Assembly: GCA_016219985.1 (NCBI GenBank)
Contig: JACRJO010000026.1
Coordinates: 40,284 to 104,283 of the forward strand
Origin: Sphingobacteriales bacterium
GTDB taxonomy: Bacteria > Bacteroidota > Bacteroidia > Chitinophagales > Chitinophagaceae
DNA length: 64,000 bases
Direction of reading: 5' to 3'
Shown here: in pieces, positions 8,279 to 16,341 of the stretch
How positions within the stretch are numbered: position 1 is the stretch's first letter
Layout: every line of letters starts with the position of its first letter
The notes under the pieces: model-generated
What the model saw: the letters and a program-made list of their open reading frames with translations, nothing else
Databases searched by the model: none
Told to the model about the DNA's origin: nothing
Program-made: the position numbers and the translations under genes

Positions 8279-8314
8279 AAATAAAGTGCCGCATGTTAAT
8301 ACGGCACTTTATTT
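8279..8314 (-). terminator. Hairpin ending the cytochrome/SprB operon
   Basis: Perfect 13-bp arms (AAATAAAGTGCCG and its complement) around a 10-base loop. It lies after the stop of the minus-strand SprB-repeat gene and before the nitroreductase start, so it is read as the terminator of the upstream operon. The outer A/T-rich part of the arm supplies the U-run. Confidence 0.75.
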
Positions 8315-8367
8315 AGGTATTTAAACGGGTCCCGGTGATTTATGTTAGAGGACCCGGGGTTGAACCA

Positions 8368-9927
8368 TTAGTCGGTGTACCGGTGGCCGGCATTCACCCA
8401 ATTGGTGATTACCTGCTTTTCCGCCGTGGTTAAAAGCGCCTGCGGGCTTTTGGGCATTTTAACCATGGTGTACAGCACACAGGATTGATTGATCTGGCTC
8501 CATTTGGTCACGATGCTGCAGTCTGCGTCAAAATTATACCCGGCAGTAGAGGAGCCGTTCATATGACAACCCGAACCGTTACAGCGGGTGGAGATCAGGT
8601 TTCTCATCTGGGCAAACAAGGGACCCGAAGCAGCGGTAGCTACTGTTGCAGTGGCCGTTTTTGTACACCCATTGGCATCCTTTGCCCCGATCGTATAGTT
8701 ACCGGCCGCTAATGTTGAGAAGATATTGCTGGCCTGGTAGGCGCCCCCGTTAATATTAAAGGTAAAGCCGGTGGAGCCTGAGGCGGTCACCGTTATTTTA
8801 CCGGATGCCGGGGTAAGACAGGGTGTATAATTTGTAATGGCCGTAGTAAGTGTGATCGTGGTATTGGAACAGGGGTTGGTCCCTGTTAACGTGATCTGTG
8901 AACTGCCCAAACATCCTGCTGAACTTTTAGCGGTAACCGTATAGGTACCGGCTGCCAGCCCGGAGAAGGTTCCCGATGCCTGGTAGGTTCCGCCATTAAG
9001 ACTGTACGTAAACCCGGTTCCGCCGCTCGCAGTAGCCGTAATGGAACCATTGGACTGGCCGGTAGCGGGATCCACTTTGGTCAGGGCCACCGTGATGGTA
9101 ACCCCGTTACAGGGATTGGATGAGCCGAGTGATACCGTGGTGGTACCGGTACAGCCGTTTGAATTCTTTGCCGTCACGGTATAGTTACCGGTCGCCAGCC
9201 CGTTGAATGTGGAAGACGTCTGGAAAGCGCCCCCGTTCAGGCTATAGGTGAAACCGGAGCCTCCTGTAGCAGTGGCCGTAATGGATCCGTTGGATTGTCC
9301 TGCCGTCGGGTCAACCTTGGTTGCCGTCACGGTAATCGTTACGCCCGCACAGGGATTATTGGTACCGATGGTAACCTGTGTGGTGCCGGCACAGCCGTTT
9401 GAATTTTTAACCGTAACGGTATAATTCCCGGCAGCCAGCCCGGTAAAGCGGTTGGATGACTGGAAACTGGTTCCATTAATACTATAGGTAAAGCCTGTTC
9501 CGCCGCTGGCGCTGACAGTAATCGTCCCATTATTTGTATTGGGAGAAGCATCTGTTTTGGTGGCGGTAACGGTTACTGTTACCCCCGCGCAGGGATTGAA
9601 CACATTGATGGACACCTGGGCCGTATCAGAACAGCCCCATGAATTTTTCACTACTACATTATACGCCTGGAAAGGAGGTAACCCGGAAAAATAACCGGTA
9701 TCCTGGAACGCGCCCCCATTCAGGCTATACCGGAAATCCGAGCCACCTGTCGCGGAAGCCGTGATCGTACCATTGGAAGCGGTACCGGTGGCATCTGTTT
9801 TATTGACGGTTAAGGAAATCGGGTTGGTACTACACGGATCGCCGGGAATTTCATGCCGGCAGGATGGAAACAATTGCAGCAGGGTGACAGCCACCACAGC
9901 GGCAGCCATCAGCAGATACTTCTTCAT
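8368..9927 (-). CDS. Lipoprotein with SprB-like repeats and a C-terminal CX4CH cytochrome-like domain
   Basis: 519-aa predicted lipoprotein: signal peptide MKKYLLMAAAVVAVTLLQLF with lipobox Cys23. Five degenerate repeats of about 80 residues follow (about 30-430), each with a NGTIT.SA.GGTGFTYS core and a GLAAGNYTVTVKNSNGC end, as in SprB adhesin repeats. The last 85 residues change character: RCNGSGCHMNG gives CX4CH (Cys449, Cys454, His455), then MVKMPKSPQ and EKQVITNWVNAGHR, resembling the c-type cytochrome domains encoded upstream in the same run. A surface protein carrying haem, or a degenerate haem domain, is inferred; no biochemical role is assigned. Last gene of the minus-strand run from 13125. 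Confidence 0.78.
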   Translation of the reverse strand: MKKYLLMAAAVVAVTLLQLFPSCRHEIPGDPCSTNPISLTVNKTDATGTASNGTITASATGGSDFRYSLNGGAFQDTGYFSGLPPFQAYNVVVKNSWGCSDTAQVSINVFNPCAGVTVTVTATKTDASPNTNNGTITVSASGGTGFTYSINGTSFQSSNRFTGLAAGNYTVTVKNSNGCAGTTQVTIGTNNPCAGVTITVTATKVDPTAGQSNGSITATATGGSGFTYSLNGGAFQTSSTFNGLATGNYTVTAKNSNGCTGTTTVSLGSSNPCNGVTITVALTKVDPATGQSNGSITATASGGTGFTYSLNGGTYQASGTFSGLAAGTYTVTAKSSAGCLGSSQITLTGTNPCSNTTITLTTAITNYTPCLTPASGKITVTASGSTGFTFNINGGAYQASNIFSTLAAGNYTIGAKDANGCTKTATATVATAASGPLFAQMRNLISTRCNGSGCHMNGSSTAGYNFDADCSIVTKWSQINQSCVLYTMVKMPKSPQALLTTAEKQVITNWVNAGHRYTD

Positions 9928-10026
9928 TTTCGTTGATTTTAATTTCGCAGGTTTCTTGGTGATCCCTGCTGTTACACAAAACGGTTCTTCGGCGGAATCT
10001 GCTGATGGCTGTAGCTATTGGGGTGG

Positions 10027-10929
10027 TTATTCTTTGTGCTTTGTCTTTTTAATTTGGAAAACCCGGGACAGGTTGAAGCCAAAACGGACTTCCGCTTTGC
10101 CCCAGCGCCCGGTAGTTTCAGTGATAAAGGCTCTCTCATTCATTCCTGTGGCATTGGAGAAATGCAACTGGAATACGTGTCCTCCCGTTTCGATATCAAA
10201 ACCCACGGACAAGGGATTATAGTAGCCGCTGTCCGGCATCCCGATCAGTACATGGGTATAATCCCAGGTAAAAGCCACCCGCTGCGAGAGTTTGATCCGG
10301 CCGCCCACACCCAGGGCATACACATTATTCGGGTCCGTCTCCAGCGCCACGAGGTTCCGGTGTACCATGGTTGGCGCTACCTGCAGTGTAATGGTTTCAC
10401 TGAATTTCCTGCCGATAATGGCTTCGAAATAATAACCAAGGCGGGAGGTAAAGAAATTCTTCCGGGAAGGATCAGACCAGGGCAATCCATCCATGGTAAT
10501 CCCGGATACAAAAGCCAGGGTCACGGGCGAACTCCAGGGACCTGTCGATTGGCGGATTGGCGCATATTTGATGAAGGCATCCAGTTCTTTCTTAAACGTA
10601 CTTCTTCCCACACCTACCATCAGGTTTTGCAGGATCCCAAAATCAAAGCCCATCCGCATGCTGGCCTGGTCTAACCCAAAAAAGTTCTTATACCCCTGGT
10701 CCAGTTGCCCGAAACGGTGCAGGATCCTGAAATCCATGGTTCCCGGGTTCAGGAATTCCATGGAATGCCCGTTGATCACCCGCGGTGATTTGAATGCATA
10801 TTTTATTCTTTCCTTTTTGGGCTTTTCCTCTCCGACCAGTTTAAGCAGGTCTTCGTCCTGTGCCATCAGGATAGCCGGCCCCAGGAGCAGGGTAAAGCCC
10901 AGCAAGGAATGCAACAATAGTTTCTTCAT
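10027..10929 (-). CDS. DUF5777-type outer-membrane beta-barrel protein
   Basis: 300-aa exported protein with signal peptide MKKLLLHSLLGFTLLLGPAILMAQ. The body is rich in alternating strands with aromatic ends (MDFRILHRFGQL, FDFGILQNLMVGVGRS, VAFTWDYTHVLIG) and ends near a terminal strand (EVRFGFNLSRVF), as expected of an outer-membrane barrel; the pattern fits the DUF5777 family. Function unknown. It lies between the YceI gene and the SprB-repeat gene in the same run, and may be the outer-membrane part of a redox-linked envelope system. Confidence 0.72.
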   Translation of the reverse strand: MKKLLLHSLLGFTLLLGPAILMAQDEDLLKLVGEEKPKKERIKYAFKSPRVINGHSMEFLNPGTMDFRILHRFGQLDQGYKNFFGLDQASMRMGFDFGILQNLMVGVGRSTFKKELDAFIKYAPIRQSTGPWSSPVTLAFVSGITMDGLPWSDPSRKNFFTSRLGYYFEAIIGRKFSETITLQVAPTMVHRNLVALETDPNNVYALGVGGRIKLSQRVAFTWDYTHVLIGMPDSGYYNPLSVGFDIETGGHVFQLHFSNATGMNERAFITETTGRWGKAEVRFGFNLSRVFQIKKTKHKE

Positions 10930-10947
10930 AGTAAATTGAGTTATTCT

Positions 10948-11514
10948 TTAATTTTTGAGGGGTTCCAGCGCACAGGTTACACCGATCTTAGCTGTTTTGG
11001 CCACTTTATCCGCCACCAGGCCGGGGATGGTAACATCATAATCAGCCAGCAATACGGGGAAAGTAGCAACGGCGCTGATCTTCCCGCCCTGTACCGTTAA
11101 TTTACCGCTGGTCTCCACGTCTTTTGTTACGCCATGCAGCGTCAGCTTTCCTTTCACGGTTACAGTATAGGTACCGTCCTTGGAATAATTCACCACGTCG
11201 TTATTGGCAACAGCGCCTTTGAATTCAGCCCGGGGAAACTTATTGCTCTCCACATAATTTTCATTGAAGTGTTCTTCCATCAGGGCTCTTTCAAAAGCAA
11301 AGCCTTTCATTAACACGGAGAACTGGATAGCGCCTGTTTTGCTGTCCAGCACACAGGTAGCCGTCTTATTCACCCCTTCAATCTTCTCGGGAGAAGACGA
11401 GGTAGTTGCATCAAATTCAATTTTCCCGCTCTTGGTAAAGAATTTCTGAGCAGAGGAGGAAAAGGCAAACAGCATCAGTGCTGCAGCCAGTACAAAATAA
11501 TTTTTCATGTTCAT
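10948..11514 (-). CDS. YceI family periplasmic protein
   Basis: 188-aa lipocalin-like YceI protein, a fold that holds polyisoprenoid or other amphiphilic ligands in the periplasm. The N-terminus MNMKNYFVLAAALMLFAFSSSAQ is a signal peptide. Seen: TKSGKIEFDATTS, EEHFNENYVESNKFPRAEFK (the family FdVekyPtatF region), YTVTVKGKLTLHGVTKDVE (LtlhGvtkpv motif), and VTIPGLVADKVAKTAKIG. In other bacteria YceI genes often accompany cytochromes, which agrees with the two cytochrome lipoproteins upstream here. Confidence 0.9.
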   Translation of the reverse strand: MNMKNYFVLAAALMLFAFSSSAQKFFTKSGKIEFDATTSSSPEKIEGVNKTATCVLDSKTGAIQFSVLMKGFAFERALMEEHFNENYVESNKFPRAEFKGAVANNDVVNYSKDGTYTVTVKGKLTLHGVTKDVETSGKLTVQGGKISAVATFPVLLADYDVTIPGLVADKVAKTAKIGVTCALEPLKN

Positions 11515-11538
11515 CGATTTAGGTGTTGTTTGTATGTT

Positions 11539-11991
11539 TTAATTCTTTTCAATAACGGCCCGGTTCAGGATCAGGTCGGAGCCGAGCATTTCATCGGCAT
11601 TGTAACCCGAGCAGATCCCCTTTACGGCAATGGCTGTTCCTTTATTCACCGTGGCCCCCTGCCCGTTATGCACACTGTCGATGCTGCAACGGACAGATGA
11701 CATGGAGCTGGTATCGCCCACCACGATGGTGTAGAAGCCATTTTCATCTTTAACAATATCCTTCACCAGCCCGTCTACCTGCAATACTTTGCCGAGGTAT
11801 TTGGTATTGGCTCCTTTTTCATCCTTTCCGAATTCGCCCAGCAACTGGGTGGCCGGGGCAGCGAAATCGGGTTTGAGATCAGCCGTGTCCTTGTGTTTCC
11901 GGTTGTACTCTTTGTAGATGTAAAAGCCGGCTACTGCCCCTGCGACCAGCAGGACCAGGACGGTGTAGATGATGATTTTTTTTCGTTTCAT
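11539..11991 (-). CDS. Membrane-anchored OB-fold protein
   Basis: 150-aa protein with one N-terminal membrane span (KIIIYTVLVLLVAGAVAGFYIY, about residues 5-26) and a domain that fits the tRNA_anti-like OB fold: KYLGKVLQVDGLVKDIVKDE, FYTIVVGDT, VRCSIDSVHNGQGATVNKGT, IAVKGICSGYNADEMLGSDL. Such single OB folds occur in Bacteroidota envelope operons, but no ligand is known. Between the cytochrome lipoprotein and YceI genes in the same run. Confidence 0.7.
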   Translation of the reverse strand: MKRKKIIIYTVLVLLVAGAVAGFYIYKEYNRKHKDTADLKPDFAAPATQLLGEFGKDEKGANTKYLGKVLQVDGLVKDIVKDENGFYTIVVGDTSSMSSVRCSIDSVHNGQGATVNKGTAIAVKGICSGYNADEMLGSDLILNRAVIEKN

Positions 11992-12011
11992 ATAAGTGGC
12001 ATTTAAAGTGA

Positions 12012-12404
12012 TCAGTTATTCAGCGTGCCGCTGTCGATCCATTTCTTGATCACAGCGATCTGGCAATTGGTCATTTTTGACATTCCTTTCGGCATGGGCG
12101 AAAGCCCGGCTGCATGGGAGATGGTACCATACAGTTTGCCATTCAGGGCCATGGCCTTGTCAGCGGTATAGGTCCCCATCAGCTGGTTACCGGACGGGAA
12201 GCTCCCGGTATGGCAACTGTAGCAATATTGCTGAAGCAGGGGTACGACTTTCTGCGCATAGGACACGGTTCCTGTTGAATCCGTACAGGGCCCGCTGTTC
12301 CCGCTATAGAGCAGGCCTTCCTTATCATAGTAACAGGAGCTGATCAGCACTGCTGCCAAAAGCAGCAGGCTGGCAAGTGAGATTTTCATTTTCATTCCTT
12401 TCAT
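12012..12404 (-). CDS. c-type cytochrome lipoprotein, single haem
   Basis: 130-aa lipoprotein (lipobox LISSC, Cys24) with one CxxCH haem site, CYSCH at residues 61-65, and a likely axial Met in SPMPKGMSK. The segment ALNGKLYGTISHAAGLSPMP and the ending IKKWIDSGTLNN closely match the C-terminal half of the protein encoded next door at 12406-13125, so the two are paralogues. Expected to be an envelope electron carrier; the partner oxidase or reductase is not in the window. Confidence 0.85.
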   Translation of the reverse strand: MKGMKMKISLASLLLLAAVLISSCYYDKEGLLYSGNSGPCTDSTGTVSYAQKVVPLLQQYCYSCHTGSFPSGNQLMGTYTADKAMALNGKLYGTISHAAGLSPMPKGMSKMTNCQIAVIKKWIDSGTLNN

Positions 12405-12405
12405 T

Positions 12406-13125
12406 TTAATTATTTAGAGTACCGGCGGCAATCCATTTCTGGATCTGGGTGATTTCACAATCAGAAAGCTTGGCCGCGCCTTTCGGCATGGGTGAGTAAC
12501 CCAGCTGGTGGGCGACAGAACCATATAACTTTCCGTTCAGGGCTACCGTTTTCAGCGGGTTGTAGGTGGATACATCAATATTACCTCCCAGGTTATTGGG
12601 ATTATGACAGCCCGCGCATTTAGCATCCATGATCGGTTTTATAGCGCCGCTATACGTAAAGACGGCGGTATCACAACGACCCACGCAACTGTTATTCTTT
12701 GCCCCCTGGTTAATCCATTTCTGGAGCAATGCTTTTTGTGCAGCCGTAAAAGCCGGCATGGGCGGCGGCGGCATCCGGTCATTTCCGGTTTTGATGATTT
12801 CCTTATACAATTTGCTTCCGGATGCATTCCCGGGTGAAACATACCGTACGATCCTGTCATACGAGGTCAGGTTCACACCTTCCGCATGGGTAATGGCATC
12901 ATGACAGCCGCTCATCGTACAATTGGAAGAAATCAGCGGCATAATGTCATTGACAAAATAAACAGTATCCGGGCTGCAGGTATTGGTAGACCCGGTGCCG
13001 CCACCGGTACCACCACCAGTGCCACTTCCCCCGTTACCAGGATGCAGGATCTCGTGCCGGCAGGCATTTAATACAATCAGGCCTGCGGCCAAAACTGCAA
13101 AAACGTAAATAAACTTCTTTTTCAT
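12406..13125 (-). CDS. Two-domain c-type cytochrome lipoprotein
   Basis: 239-aa lipoprotein with lipobox Cys22 and a Gly/Thr-rich linker (residues 31-48). Domain 1 has CTMSGCH (CX4CH, Cys69 to His75) with a downstream DRMPPPPMPAFT; domain 2 has CAGCH (CxxCH, residues 170-174) with SPMPKGAAK. Each domain ends in a K-W-I-x-x-G helix. The second domain is paralogous to the 130-aa cytochrome encoded next downstream. First gene of a six-gene minus-strand run ending at 8368; spacing between genes is 1-99 bases. Haem attachment at CX4CH is known in some cytochromes c3, but is inference here. Confidence 0.85.
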   Translation of the reverse strand: MKKKFIYVFAVLAAGLIVLNACRHEILHPGNGGSGTGGGTGGGTGSTNTCSPDTVYFVNDIMPLISSNCTMSGCHDAITHAEGVNLTSYDRIVRYVSPGNASGSKLYKEIIKTGNDRMPPPPMPAFTAAQKALLQKWINQGAKNNSCVGRCDTAVFTYSGAIKPIMDAKCAGCHNPNNLGGNIDVSTYNPLKTVALNGKLYGSVAHQLGYSPMPKGAAKLSDCEITQIQKWIAAGTLNN

Positions 13126-13249
13126 AAAGGTTGTTTTGATTTATAGAATAACCCGAACCAATGGGTACGGCTTTTAAAAAAATAACTCAATAGTCAAAGA
13201 TTTTCGTAACCGGTTCGTTTGAAAAAATTGTGACTTGTGCTGGAGGGAA

Positions 13250-13639
13250 TCAGGCCTGCCGGGGTGGCCGAAGCAGAATGGTCAGCGGGATGGTTGGAAT
13301 AGGGCCGGAAAGGTAGGAGATATAACTCCGGGTTTCCCATAAGAAAATATCGTTATCGGGCAAGGTCTTCACCATCGGTGAATACACCATGCCCATCGTA
13401 TTGTGCTGAATATTATGAAAGGGCAATTGTTGATCCTGATCATCATCAGCAGAAGTTCCGTCATCACCCGCATAATGCATGATCATAAAATCAATAAAGC
13501 TGATGGAAGAGTTTCGCTGGTGATGCTGCTTAAAATGATCCAGCAGGCGGGGCAGTTTAAATACCTGGCCCACCTCGGTATTTCCCACAAGGTGAAAACT
13601 AATCAGAAGTATCGCCAGATTTTTACTCATTCGTGACAA
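13250..13639 (-). CDS. Conserved small exported protein of unknown function
   Basis: 129 aa, His- and Asp-rich (FKLPRLLDHFKQHHQRN, FIDFMIMHYAGDD, LPFHNIQHN). The start MSRMSKNLAILLISFHLVGN may be a short signal peptide. By memory it resembles small Bacteroidota proteins with a LPxLxxHF.HY..LPF pattern found near metal-uptake genes; that match could not be checked. It lies between the cytochrome run and the AraC regulator, same strand as both. Confidence 0.55.
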   Translation of the reverse strand: MSRMSKNLAILLISFHLVGNTEVGQVFKLPRLLDHFKQHHQRNSSISFIDFMIMHYAGDDGTSADDDQDQQLPFHNIQHNTMGMVYSPMVKTLPDNDIFLWETRSYISYLSGPIPTIPLTILLRPPRQA

Positions 13640-13768
13640 TCAGTTATTCAAAAATGATGCCATACGAAATGTAACGCCTGCCGGCCTGTAATATTGTAGT
13701 GAAAAGAAGGATTTCCCGGTAGATTAATAACTACTTAACGAATAACTGTTAGCGGAATAACCCTATGA

Positions 13769-14710
13769 TCACCTGAGTAAAAGTTCACAGGGCTTTAAAC
13801 CGGTATGTTTCTTGAAAGCGGTGGAAAAATGGGAGATCGAGGAATAGCCCAGCAGCAGGGATACCTCGGTGACGCTTAATCCCTTTTCATAAAGCAGGTA
13901 TTTGGCATGCTCCATCCGCTGACTTTGATAGAAATCAAATACGGTGGTGCCGAATAATTCCTTGAATCCTTTCTTAAGGTAACATTCGTTGATGGCCACT
14001 TTGCGGCTGAGCTCTTTAATGGTAATGGGTTCGCCGATATGCTGGATCAGGATCTCCCTTGCCTTAATGATCTTTTCGCGGTCCGCTTCATTGGCCAGGA
14101 ATTTACAGCTGATTACATCGATCTCTTTTTCTCCCAGCATACAATCCAGGGAATAGAACAGCAGCATCTGGGTTTGCGCATTAATATAGATGTTCTCGAG
14201 GCTGTCACTGAAAGTATGGTTGAGTACCCCTTCCAGTACCATCCTGGTCTTGCCGCAAAGAGGCAGGATCTTGGTAAAAGAAGAATGGTGCCGGAAACCC
14301 AGGATATCTTCCGTCAGGGCCGCGTTCCCTTTCCGGGGTTTTACAAACTGGCTAAGGTGCATGGGGGAAAAACGGAAACTCACCACATCGATACTCTCCG
14401 CCCTTTCCATACAGGATTTCGAGGCATTGAACTGGCAGAGATCACATTCGGTGTCTTTTTTCCGGCAATACACATTCCCGCTCACACAGAATTTTAATTC
14501 CAGGTAATTTTCTTCCGGCCGGGAGGCGGCAAAATGATAGACCAGCATACCCGTATCCTCCACATTCCACTGCGGGTGGCGGCGGTACCGGTGAATGGTA
14601 TATTGAACAGAACCGGGAATCTGCTGTTCCCTTTCCTGGAGCAATACCATTTCACCCTGCATCAGGCTTTGCTTATAAGCCAGGCTCAATATGTCCGGGG
14701 GGGTATGCAT
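13769..14710 (-). CDS. AraC family transcriptional regulator with a Cys cluster
   Basis: 313 aa. The C-terminal third (about 215-313) is a double helix-turn-helix of the AraC type: ITIKELSRKVAINECYLKKG and the LLGYSSISHFSTAFKKHTG signature. The N-terminal sensor part holds an unusual cysteine set, Cys75, Cys82, Cys89, Cys92 and Cys100, in YCRKKDTECDLCQFNASKSC. That spacing (CX6CX2CX7C) could bind a metal or iron-sulphur cluster; ligand and target are unknown. It is divergent from lpxA and upstream, on the same strand, of the small His-rich protein and the cytochrome run. Confidence 0.85.
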   Translation of the reverse strand: MHTPPDILSLAYKQSLMQGEMVLLQEREQQIPGSVQYTIHRYRRHPQWNVEDTGMLVYHFAASRPEENYLELKFCVSGNVYCRKKDTECDLCQFNASKSCMERAESIDVVSFRFSPMHLSQFVKPRKGNAALTEDILGFRHHSSFTKILPLCGKTRMVLEGVLNHTFSDSLENIYINAQTQMLLFYSLDCMLGEKEIDVISCKFLANEADREKIIKAREILIQHIGEPITIKELSRKVAINECYLKKGFKELFGTTVFDFYQSQRMEHAKYLLYEKGLSVTEVSLLLGYSSISHFSTAFKKHTGLKPCELLLR

Positions 14711-14829
14711 GGATTCACAAATTTACTGCTTATCCCTGAAATTAATGGTGTAACGCCGACTGATCCTGGTCAGGCCCTGAGTTTTAACAATATATGCGTA
14801 AAAAAACTTCCATTTTATCTCCTAACAGC

Positions 14830-14837
14830 TAACTTTG
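14830..14837 (+). promoter_or_regulatory. Bacteroidota -7 element before lpxA
   Basis: TAACTTTG matches TAnnTTTG exactly and lies 31 bases before the lpxA ATG. No convincing -33 TTTG was found at the usual spacing. Confidence 0.45.
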
Positions 14838-14868
14838 CCCGACCGTTAAAAGCGGCCTATATCACTGC

Positions 14869-15675
14869 ATGATTCACCCGCATACCTATATTCATCCCAA
14901 TGCCCGGCTAGCCACCAATGTGAAGATTGACCCTTTTACGGTCATTCACCAGGACGTGGAGATCGGGGATGGCACCTGGATCGGATCCAATGTCACCATT
15001 ATGGAAGGGGCCCGGATCGGTAAGAACTGCCGCATTTTCCCGGGTGCGGTGATTGCCGCCATTCCGCAGGACCTGAAATTCCAGGGTGAATATTCGAATG
15101 TGTATATCGGGGATGGTACCACGATCCGGGAATTTGTGACCATTAACCGGGGCACCAAGGACCGCGAAAAAACCGTGATCGGCAAAAACTGCCTGATCAT
15201 GGCCTATTGCCATTTTGCCCACGACTGCTTTGTGGGTGATAACTGTATCACCAGTAATAATACCCAGGTGGCCGGGCACGTAACCATCGGCGACTGGGCC
15301 ATTATCGGGGGCATGTGTGCCGTACACCAGTTTGTAAAGATCGGGGCCCATTCTTTTATCAGCGGGGGTTCGCTCGTGGGCAAAGATGTTCCTCCTTATA
15401 TCAAGGCCGGCCGGACTCCATTAAGTTATGCGGGGGTGAATTCCATCGGCCTGAAACGCCGGGGCTTCAGCGTGGAACGGATCAATCATATCCTCGATAT
15501 TTACCGGGTACTGTATAATAAAGGAATGAACACCAGCCAGGCCGTTGAATACCTGGAAGAAGAAATGCCTGCTACCGATGAACGGGATGAGATCGTAACC
15601 TTTATCCGGGAAAGCGGCCGGGGCATCATCAAACGGTTCACCAAAGGCAGCAACGATGACGATCTCCCTATCTGA
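14869..15675 (+). CDS. lpxA: Acyl-ACP--UDP-N-acetylglucosamine O-acyltransferase
   Basis: First committed step of lipid A synthesis: transfers a 3-hydroxyacyl chain from ACP to the 3-OH of UDP-GlcNAc; cytoplasmic homotrimer. The 268 aa are full length. The N-terminal two thirds are hexapeptide repeats of a left-handed beta helix; the catalytic His lies in CHFAHDCFVGDN, and IPQDLKFQGEYSNVYIGD and HQFVKIGAHSFISGGS are family motifs. The C-terminal helices start near RGFSVERINHILDIYRVLY. Its end overlaps the next gene by 20 bases, so both are probably one operon. Confidence 0.95.
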   Translation: MIHPHTYIHPNARLATNVKIDPFTVIHQDVEIGDGTWIGSNVTIMEGARIGKNCRIFPGAVIAAIPQDLKFQGEYSNVYIGDGTTIREFVTINRGTKDREKTVIGKNCLIMAYCHFAHDCFVGDNCITSNNTQVAGHVTIGDWAIIGGMCAVHQFVKIGAHSFISGGSLVGKDVPPYIKAGRTPLSYAGVNSIGLKRRGFSVERINHILDIYRVLYNKGMNTSQAVEYLEEEMPATDERDEIVTFIRESGRGIIKRFTKGSNDDDLPI

Positions 15676-16273
15676 CGCCGGGAAGCGGTTCAACCGCGAC
15701 TGGATCTACCGTCATTTTACTTACCAATTTACCACGGGTAACAGCTATGCCATCACCGGGCCCAACGGGTCGGGCAAGAGTACGTTGCTGCAGGCCTTAA
15801 GCGGTTCCATGATGATCAATGAAGGCCAGATCAGCTGGACCCTTCAAAATAAAAAGACAGATCCCGAAGAAGTTTATAACCATATTTCCATCTGCGCTCC
15901 CTACCTGGAACTGATCGAGGAAATGACCCTCGGAGAATTCCTGGATTTTCACCAGGGCTTCAAACCTTTTTTACCCGGGCTTGACGCAAAAGATATTATT
16001 GCACGGACCGGGCTGGAAAAAGCTGTTCACAAACAGATTCGTTATTATTCCTCCGGGATGAAACAACGGGTAAAACTCGCCCAGTGCATCCTCTCAGATG
16101 TGCCGGTGGTGCTCCTCGATGAACCCTGCACCAACCTGGATGCGGCAGGTATTTCATTATACCTTTCATTGATTGCTGATTACAGCAAGGACCGGCTGAT
16201 CGTGGTGAGCAGTAATGATGAGACAGAGTATCAGTTCTGCCGGGAGGTTATTAATATCAATGATTATAAATAA
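15656..16273 (+). CDS. ABC transporter ATP-binding protein
   Basis: 205-aa ATPase subunit with Walker A GPNGSGKST (about residues 34-42), signature YYSSGMKQRVKLAQ and Walker B VPVVLLDEPCTNLD. No permease gene is adjacent, so the transported substrate is unknown; the position right after lpxA hints at an envelope role. It overlaps the lpxA end by 20 bases in another frame. Confidence 0.87.
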   Translation: MTISLSDAGKRFNRDWIYRHFTYQFTTGNSYAITGPNGSGKSTLLQALSGSMMINEGQISWTLQNKKTDPEEVYNHISICAPYLELIEEMTLGEFLDFHQGFKPFLPGLDAKDIIARTGLEKAVHKQIRYYSSGMKQRVKLAQCILSDVPVVLLDEPCTNLDAAGISLYLSLIADYSKDRLIVVSSNDETEYQFCREVININDYK

Positions 16274-16341
16274 TACTGCGCTAACCCGGACCCAACATAA
16301 CGTATTTGACCCTGATCTGCAGACCGTTTAAACATTCTGTA

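Noticed and set aside
8278..8294. Upstream ATG start for the nitroreductase
   Set aside because: It lies in the loop of a 13-bp terminator hairpin and adds residues unlike the family; the ATG at 8261 fits better.
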